A stretch of 64,000 nucleotides of DNA from NCBI RefSeq assembly GCF_001639065.2, contig NZ_LQXO02000012.1, positions 248,001 to 312,000 of the forward strand. The letters are read 5' to 3'. Shown one piece after another: positions 59,719-64,000 of this stretch (its first letter is position 1; each line of letters begins with the position of its first letter). The notes beneath the pieces were generated by a model, which was not told the origin of the DNA, ran no database searches, and saw only the letters and a program-made list of their open reading frames with translations. The position numbers and the translations under genes were made by a program. This stretch comes from Vibrio barjaei. GTDB lineage: Bacteria > Pseudomonadota > Gammaproteobacteria > Enterobacterales > Vibrionaceae.

Positions 59719-60333
59719 ATGTCGCGAATCAGACGCAAGAACCAAGACCTTATTATCGAGGTTGCCAGTGAACAGTTTGCTATGCATGGTTACGCTGCCA
59801 CCAAGATGGCCGATATAGCGAAGGCGGCTGACATTCCCAAGCCTAACGTCTTTTACTACTTTAGCTCCAAAGATAAACTCTACTATGCCGTGCTCGAAAC
59901 CGTCACTCAGCCATTGCTTGCTGCGTCATTGCCTATCGAGCAGTTAGATGATCCCGTTGAGGCGCTAACTCAATACATTCGTACCAAACTGACGATTTCC
60001 CGTGATTACCCCCATGCTTCTCGTGTATTCGCTAGTGAGGTAATGTCTGGGGCAAAGGTGTTGCCAGAATCCATTCGAGATAAGCTGTTTGAACAGTCGC
60101 AGATGATCATTTCCAAGTTTGCCACATGGTCGAAACAAGGCTTTATGGATGAAGTACCACCACATCATCTTATGTTTGCGATTTGGTCCGCGACTCAGAC
60201 CTACGCTGACTTTAATTGGCAGATTTGCAGTGTATTGGATAAACCCGAATTAGACGACGCAGATTATGAACAAGCGGCGACGTTTCTCACCAAGTTAGTT
60301 ATACAAGGCTGTGGTGTTAAGAGTCGGGTATAG
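59719..60333 (+). CDS. TetR-family regulator (RutR-like)
   Basis: A TetR protein of about 204 residues from the ATG at 59719 (AGCAGGGAAC before it). N-terminal HTH: IIEVASEQFAMHGYAATKMADIAKAADIPKPNVFYYFSSKDKLYYAVLE. The C-terminal block YIRTKLTISRDYPHASRVFASEVMSG is close to RutR, a pyrimidine/purine-linked regulator. It follows glxR, about 235 bp away, in the same direction. Possible controller of the glyoxylate or purine genes; it lies between those two halves. Confidence 0.86.
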   Translation: MSRIRRKNQDLIIEVASEQFAMHGYAATKMADIAKAADIPKPNVFYYFSSKDKLYYAVLETVTQPLLAASLPIEQLDDPVEALTQYIRTKLTISRDYPHASRVFASEVMSGAKVLPESIRDKLFEQSQMIISKFATWSKQGFMDEVPPHHLMFAIWSATQTYADFNWQICSVLDKPELDDADYEQAATFLTKLVIQGCGVKSRV

Positions 60334-60359
60334 GTCCACCTTTGCAAGGTAGAGGTGAC

Positions 60360-60404
60360 ACACAGCTGCTCCATCAATGTTGAGCGGAATAGAAGCAGCT
60401 GTGT
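60360..60404. terminator. Inverted repeat after the TetR gene
   Basis: Perfect 11-bp arms ACACAGCTGCT / AGCAGCTGTGT around a 23-base loop, between the TetR gene and a convergent small gene. No T-run, and the loop is long, so it is a weak bidirectional terminator or another structured site. Confidence 0.45.
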
Positions 60405-60416
60405 CTGATAGATACG

Positions 60417-60680
60417 TTAAAGGTCTTTATTTCGAGAGGTTTGCTGGCGAATATAGTCACCAAATTCGTATTTACGTTCCTGACTACCAATTTGATACAA
60501 CTCTGTTTCTGTTCGCTGTTGTGCATAGTTAGAGGCTTTCATTGAGCCATTGAGAATTTTCAACATCTGAGCAGAGACACGCTTCATAAATCGATCAACA
60601 CGCCTTCCATACACCCTTAGTATGCCTAGAAAGCTGCAAAAGCTCATTGCGAGCGCGACCGACCAATGGATTTCAATCAT
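60417..60680 (-). CDS. Small membrane protein, unknown
   Basis: An 87-residue protein with one N-terminal helix (IHWSVALAMSFCSFLGILRVYG) and a basic cytoplasmic tail (QMLKILNGSMKASNYAQQRTETELYQIGSQERKYEFGDYI). Good SD AAGGAAATCTC. Family not recognised. Convergent with the TetR gene; nothing indicates a role in glyoxylate metabolism. Confidence 0.6.
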   Translation of the reverse strand: MIEIHWSVALAMSFCSFLGILRVYGRRVDRFMKRVSAQMLKILNGSMKASNYAQQRTETELYQIGSQERKYEFGDYIRQQTSRNKDL

Positions 60681-61228
60681 GAGATTTCCTTGAGTATTAT
60701 AACGACTTTGACTACAACAAAGGTTATTAACCAGTGCACAAATATTTATATAGTTATTATGGGTTGTGAATATAGTTATATAAGTTCGTTATATCAATGT
60801 GCCAGAAATCTATTGATACAAACAGTCACACAGCTAGAAACTAATTAACGGAACTTTTAATATTGAAACTAATATACTCCATAGTTTCTTTGTGGTTACT
60901 GGGTTGGATTTATTTTCAGTGTGACTTTAGCGTGGGTAAGTCACGAATGAATGTTACTTGAAGGTTGATTTAAAGTGAAATTAAATATATCGCATATAAA
61001 TCAGTGCTTTATGTAATATATTGGTCATTATGTGTTAATTGGTTAAATTATATTTCAAAATGACCGATGAGTTGATTAATTATCGCTAATTTACTAGGTG
61101 TAATAAAAGTCTGATAATATGTTTGCGATTGAAACAAAACATTTCTTTTGAGAGTGTCGCCTGTCAAATATGTAATTTAACAGGCGAGGTTTAATTGGTG
61201 GTGATATTTATATGTGGCTAAGTGAATA
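60681..61228. other. A/T-rich gap with one hairpin
   Basis: About 550 bp with no gene seen. A hairpin with arms TCGCCTGT / ACAGGCGA (61157-61187) lies 41 bases beyond the DUF3087 gene stop but lacks a T-run. The rest is plain A/T-rich DNA holding the promoter of the 87-residue gene. Confidence 0.4.
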
Positions 61229-61735
61229 TTAAAATTGCTTCAATATTGCTGAGTCGTAGTCGCTGACATTAATTGTCACACCGTACTTTTGTATCCACTC
61301 GTCAAGGTTTTCCTGTGCAGTGTTTAAGCTACTTATGGTGATAGTGTTGTCATCAAGCTGCCAAAGTTGGCGCGACCCTTCGTAGCTGAACTGCAGGGCT
61401 AACATCGCATCAGCGTTGCCTTGTTCGGCGGCGGCTAGCAGCTTGCGATTTTTGCGATAGATGAGATTCAGTGCTTGTTTCAGTTCCCAAACATAAACGA
61501 CCTCTTTCATCTTGGGCTGGGCTTTGAGCTTTACAAGAACAATAACAAGCCCAATAGCGCTAATCATGACGCCTAGAAGGTTCCAGTGAAAGTGAGAACC
61601 GGAAGAAGAAGGAAAGAGGTAAATCAGGGTTTGTGAAATCGCTAAACTTGAAATTGCTAAGGTCGCGATGCAAGCGATTATGACGATATTTAAACGAGAT
61701 CGGTATAACTGCTTATCGATAGTTTGTAATTTCAT
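61229..61735 (-). CDS. DUF3087 family membrane protein
   Basis: About 168 residues from the ATG at 61735 (GATTGAAG before it). Two N-terminal transmembrane helices (IVIIACIATLAISSLAISQTLIYLF and LLGVMISAIGLVIVLVKL), then a soluble domain with VWELKQALNLIYRKNRKLLAAAEQGNADAMLALQFSYEGSRQLWQLDDNTI, matching DUF3087. Function unknown. Single gene. Confidence 0.85.
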   Translation of the reverse strand: MKLQTIDKQLYRSRLNIVIIACIATLAISSLAISQTLIYLFPSSSGSHFHWNLLGVMISAIGLVIVLVKLKAQPKMKEVVYVWELKQALNLIYRKNRKLLAAAEQGNADAMLALQFSYEGSRQLWQLDDNTITISSLNTAQENLDEWIQKYGVTINVSDYDSAILKQF

Positions 61736-61944
61736 CTTCAATCCATTTTTGTGCATTGTTTAGGTTATGTGATTGCTAGAATCCAAGAGCGATTATACAG
61801 ATTTGCACAAGCCCATAAATCGCCTAGCCTAAGCCGGTATAGCTTATCTAGTAATAGAGCGTTGTCTATGGATTTCGAAATTTAGCCGACTGACAGATAA
61901 ATCTCAACAATCAATGATTTATATGTGAACTTAGCGCTAAGAAA

Positions 61945-61971
61945 AGGGCCTAACGCATAGCGAGAGGCCCT
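61945..61971 (-). terminator. Terminator after the 8-oxoguanine deaminase gene
   Basis: Stem AGGGCCT / AGGCCCT with a 13-base loop; on the minus strand it is followed by TTTTCTT. It lies 27 bases beyond the deaminase stop. Confidence 0.85.
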
Positions 61972-61998
61972 GTGATGCTACTATGAAATTTAATCAAA

Positions 61999-63360
61999 TT
62001 ACATACTTAATGCCGCTTGTCTTAAGCGAAGTGCGGCGGCTTTATGTCGCTCAATGAGCTGTGGCATATCCACGCCCATAACGGCACCATCGTGAACTCG
62101 CCATTGACCAGCCACCATCACACGGTCTGCCTGTTGAGCTCCGCACAATAGTAGAGCTGCGAGTGGATCGTGGCTGCCAGAGAAACGAATGTCATCGAGC
62201 TTAAACATGGCAATGTCTGCTTGCTTGCCGACGGAGAGTTCGCCTATATCTGTGCGACCCATGGCGCGCGCTGATCCTGACGTTGCCCAGCGAAGCGCGT
62301 CAAAGTGCGTCACGTTGTTTGAGCCGTAGCGAAGGCGTTGCAAATACATCGCCATACGAACCTCAGCTATTAGGTTTGAACCGTCGTTGGAGGCTGAACC
62401 GTCTACCCCCAAGCCTACTTTCACGCCAGCTTTCTCAAGCTCGTTATTTTTACAGATACCAGAAGCTAACATCATATTAGAAGTAGGGCAGTGACTTATT
62501 CCTACCTCTGCTTTACCAAGTCTGCGAATCTCTTCACTGTTAAAATGGATACCGTGAGCTAACCAAGTGCGCTCATTAAGCCAACCTACGTCTTCTAGGT
62601 AATCTACCGGACGCATACCAAACTTCTCTAGACAGAAATCTTCTTCATCCAACGTTTCACAGAGATGCGTATGCGTCATCACCGATTCATTTTTGGCGAT
62701 TCGTGCCGTTTCTTTCATTAAATCAGTGGTCACAGAAAATGGCGAACAAGGCGCGAGCGCAATTTGTGTCATCGCGCCATCTTCACGTTGATGATAGCTA
62801 TTGATCAAGCGTAAGCTGTCGTCGACGATGGTTTGTTCCGTTTGTATTGTGTGACGCGGTGGTAATCCGCCATCATCTTCCCCTAAACTCATCGAACCGC
62901 GAGTAAATATGGCCCTTATTCCAAGCTTTTGCGCGGCTTCAACTTGTAAATCTATCGCATGTTCAAGGCCAGTAGGGATTAAATAGTGATGATCCGAGGC
63001 TGTTGTACAGCCAGAGAGCAATAGCTCGACAAGTGCCAATTCTGTAGCGACACTCATCATCTCTTCGTCAAGATTTGCCCATACTGGATACAAGCTTTTT
63101 AGCCAATGAAACAGCTCTTTGTTGAGCGCATCGGGGTAAGCTCTAGTTAGCGTTTGATAAAAGTGATGGTGGGCATTCACAAGCCCTGGAGTGACGACAT
63201 GTTGTGATGCGTCAATAACCGCCGTAATGGTTGTGGTGGGTTCTTGGTTGCTTGCTACTAGCTCGATAATTCGACTGCCTTGTATGACGATACCGCCGCC
63301 AGCGTCTTCTGTAGTGCCAGTGTAAATAGCAAGTGGATTCTTAATCCATACGGTTTCCAT
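61999..63360 (-). CDS. 8-oxoguanine deaminase
   Basis: Amidohydrolase of 453 residues, of the same length and motif set as the Pa0142-type 8-oxoguanine deaminases. Metal ligands: VNAHHHFYQTL (HxH), THTHLCETLDEE, LAHGIHF and GVDGSASNDGSNLIAEVRMAMYLQRL (catalytic Asp). It converts 8-oxoguanine to urate-like products and ammonia; some members act on guanine or cytosine analogues, so substrate is inferred. Next to an NCS2 permease and the glyoxylate genes it fits purine salvage or breakdown. Confidence 0.82.
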   Translation of the reverse strand: METVWIKNPLAIYTGTTEDAGGGIVIQGSRIIELVASNQEPTTTITAVIDASQHVVTPGLVNAHHHFYQTLTRAYPDALNKELFHWLKSLYPVWANLDEEMMSVATELALVELLLSGCTTASDHHYLIPTGLEHAIDLQVEAAQKLGIRAIFTRGSMSLGEDDGGLPPRHTIQTEQTIVDDSLRLINSYHQREDGAMTQIALAPCSPFSVTTDLMKETARIAKNESVMTHTHLCETLDEEDFCLEKFGMRPVDYLEDVGWLNERTWLAHGIHFNSEEIRRLGKAEVGISHCPTSNMMLASGICKNNELEKAGVKVGLGVDGSASNDGSNLIAEVRMAMYLQRLRYGSNNVTHFDALRWATSGSARAMGRTDIGELSVGKQADIAMFKLDDIRFSGSHDPLAALLLCGAQQADRVMVAGQWRVHDGAVMGVDMPQLIERHKAAALRLRQAALSM

Positions 63361-63501
63361 TCATAGTAATCCTTAGCCATCTCAGCCTTTTCAGGGAAGA
63401 GGGTCTTTTATAAGTTTTTAGTTGATGTAAGGTGCTCTATGTCATTGATTAAGCCATGTCCTAGAGCACGACAGTTATAGCCACTGTGTTGTTAGCTGAT
63501 T
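63361..63501. other. Gap with an inverted repeat
   Basis: About 140 bp between deaminase and permease genes. Arms GTGCTCTA (63432-63439) and TAGAGCAC (63472-63479) pair around a 32-base loop; there is no T-run. Either a weak terminator of the permease gene or an operator for the deaminase gene. Confidence 0.35.
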
Positions 63502-64000
63502 TTAATTATTACCTTTTGTAGACAGCTCTGTCTGTGATATTTCTTGGTTTTCTTCTTGTTGCTGAAGTTCATGAATCTCTTGCTTAACCATAGCACGGCT
63601 TTCTTCGTGTGCTTCTTGCTCTTCGCGCTTGCTTGATTTTGGCAAGAACTGATGCAAAAGTACGGTGACGATCGTACCGGTTGTAATTCCTGAGTGAAGG
63701 AAGTTTGAAAGTTCATGAGGGAAATGTTGAAGTAAGCGTGGCTCAAACGTGACTGCCAATCCTGATGCTAAACCAACGCAGATGACAAGAGCATTACGTT
63801 TAGTGTCAGCCGCTTTAATAAGCATGCGAATGCCCGCGTAAGCTATCATGCCAAACATGACAAAACCCACACCGCCTAACACTGGCTTTGGAATCGTTAC
63901 CGCAATCGCCGCCAATTTCGGGAACAAACCGCCCAAGATGAGCAGTCCACCCGTTGCTGCAACAACGTAACGGCTTGCAACACCTGTAATGCCAACAATG
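63502..64000 (-). CDS. NCS2 nucleobase:cation symporter (3' part)
   Basis: C-terminal ~165 residues of a uracil/xanthine-permease-family (NCS2) transporter; the frame runs past the right edge of the window. The visible start contains VGITGVASRYVVAATGG, with the NCS2 sequence GxTGVxSRxVxxxaG, then PKPVLGGVGFVMFGMIAYAGIRML. After the last helix comes a hydrophilic tail of ~45 residues rich in Glu, Gln and Lys (KSSKREEQEAHEESRAM), longer than usual. It would carry xanthine, urate or uracil; its neighbours favour purines. Confidence 0.88.
   Translation of the reverse strand, partial: IVGITGVASRYVVAATGGLLILGGLFPKLAAIAVTIPKPVLGGVGFVMFGMIAYAGIRMLIKAADTKRNALVICVGLASGLAVTFEPRLLQHFPHELSNFLHSGITTGTIVTVLLHQFLPKSSKREEQEAHEESRAMVKQEIHELQQQEENQEISQTELSTKGNN

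Overview
The window reads as a chromosomal segment from a marine gammaproteobacterium, most likely a Vibrionaceae member. The basis is gene content and family membership: a group-2 Mrp antiporter with fused MrpA-B, a TcyP-type cystine carrier, an SO_0444-type Cu/Zn permease, DUF1415 and DUF3087 proteins, and a second RpoS-like sigma factor. I cannot name the species from sequence reading alone. No rRNA, tRNA, phage, insertion sequence or CRISPR array was seen. Both ends cut through genes: mrpA at the left, an NCS2 permease at the right.

Layout. 1-4.1 kb: mrpA'CDEFG Na+/H+ antiporter operon (+). 4.4-9.7 kb: single genes (AadA-like nucleotidyltransferase, TrmY-like SPOUT methyltransferase, periplasmic HAD phosphatase, AraC regulator, RlpA, sugar acetyltransferase). 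10.1-15.7 kb: LacI-type regulator followed by a complete binding-protein-dependent ABC importer and a GpdQ-like phosphodiesterase, which looks like an uptake-and-hydrolysis operon for a phosphodiester. 15.9-19.8 kb: YafJ-like amidotransferase, SDR, AraC-GyrI regulator, aminotransferase. 19.9-26.6 kb: six-gene (-) operon FUSC / outer-membrane factor / DUF1656 / HlyD / K+ channel / AI-2E permease. 26.8-30.3 kb: Cu/Zn permease, cystine carrier, Rossmann protein. 30.3-31.2 kb: RpoS-like sigma factor. 32.7-40.6 kb: cobalamin nucleotide-loop assembly (cobT, cobS, cobU, cobC-like) and uptake (btuC, btuD), with pepF-type peptidase and astE between them.

41-53.5 kb: SulP carrier with a long structured upstream region, a MazG-like pyrophosphohydrolase, a candidate sRNA, several small proteins, a SnoaL-like protein with a divergent LysR, MFS carrier with divergent LysR, a trypsin-like protease, a glutaredoxin, and an EamA exporter with divergent MarR. 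53.5-64 kb: glyoxylate and purine-linked metabolism: HbpS/GlcG-like protein, malate synthase, then divergently gcl-hyi-glxR, a RutR-like TetR regulator, and, after two small-protein genes, 8-oxoguanine deaminase and an NCS2 nucleobase permease. Purine breakdown yields glyoxylate; Gcl/Hyi/GlxR route it to glycerate and malate synthase routes it to malate, so this end of the window probably leads into a purine-catabolic locus.

The most interesting unexplained items are: a matched pair of TTGTATACAA palindromes flanking the aceB/gcl divergent region; the GpdQ-linked ABC importer; three or four very short genes with good signals that are easily overlooked (24, 28 and 42 residues); a candidate sRNA at 43.8 kb; and two densely structured non-coding stretches (42.5-42.8 kb and 48.4-48.65 kb). 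All starts, promoters and terminators were chosen by eye; no database search or folding program was run.
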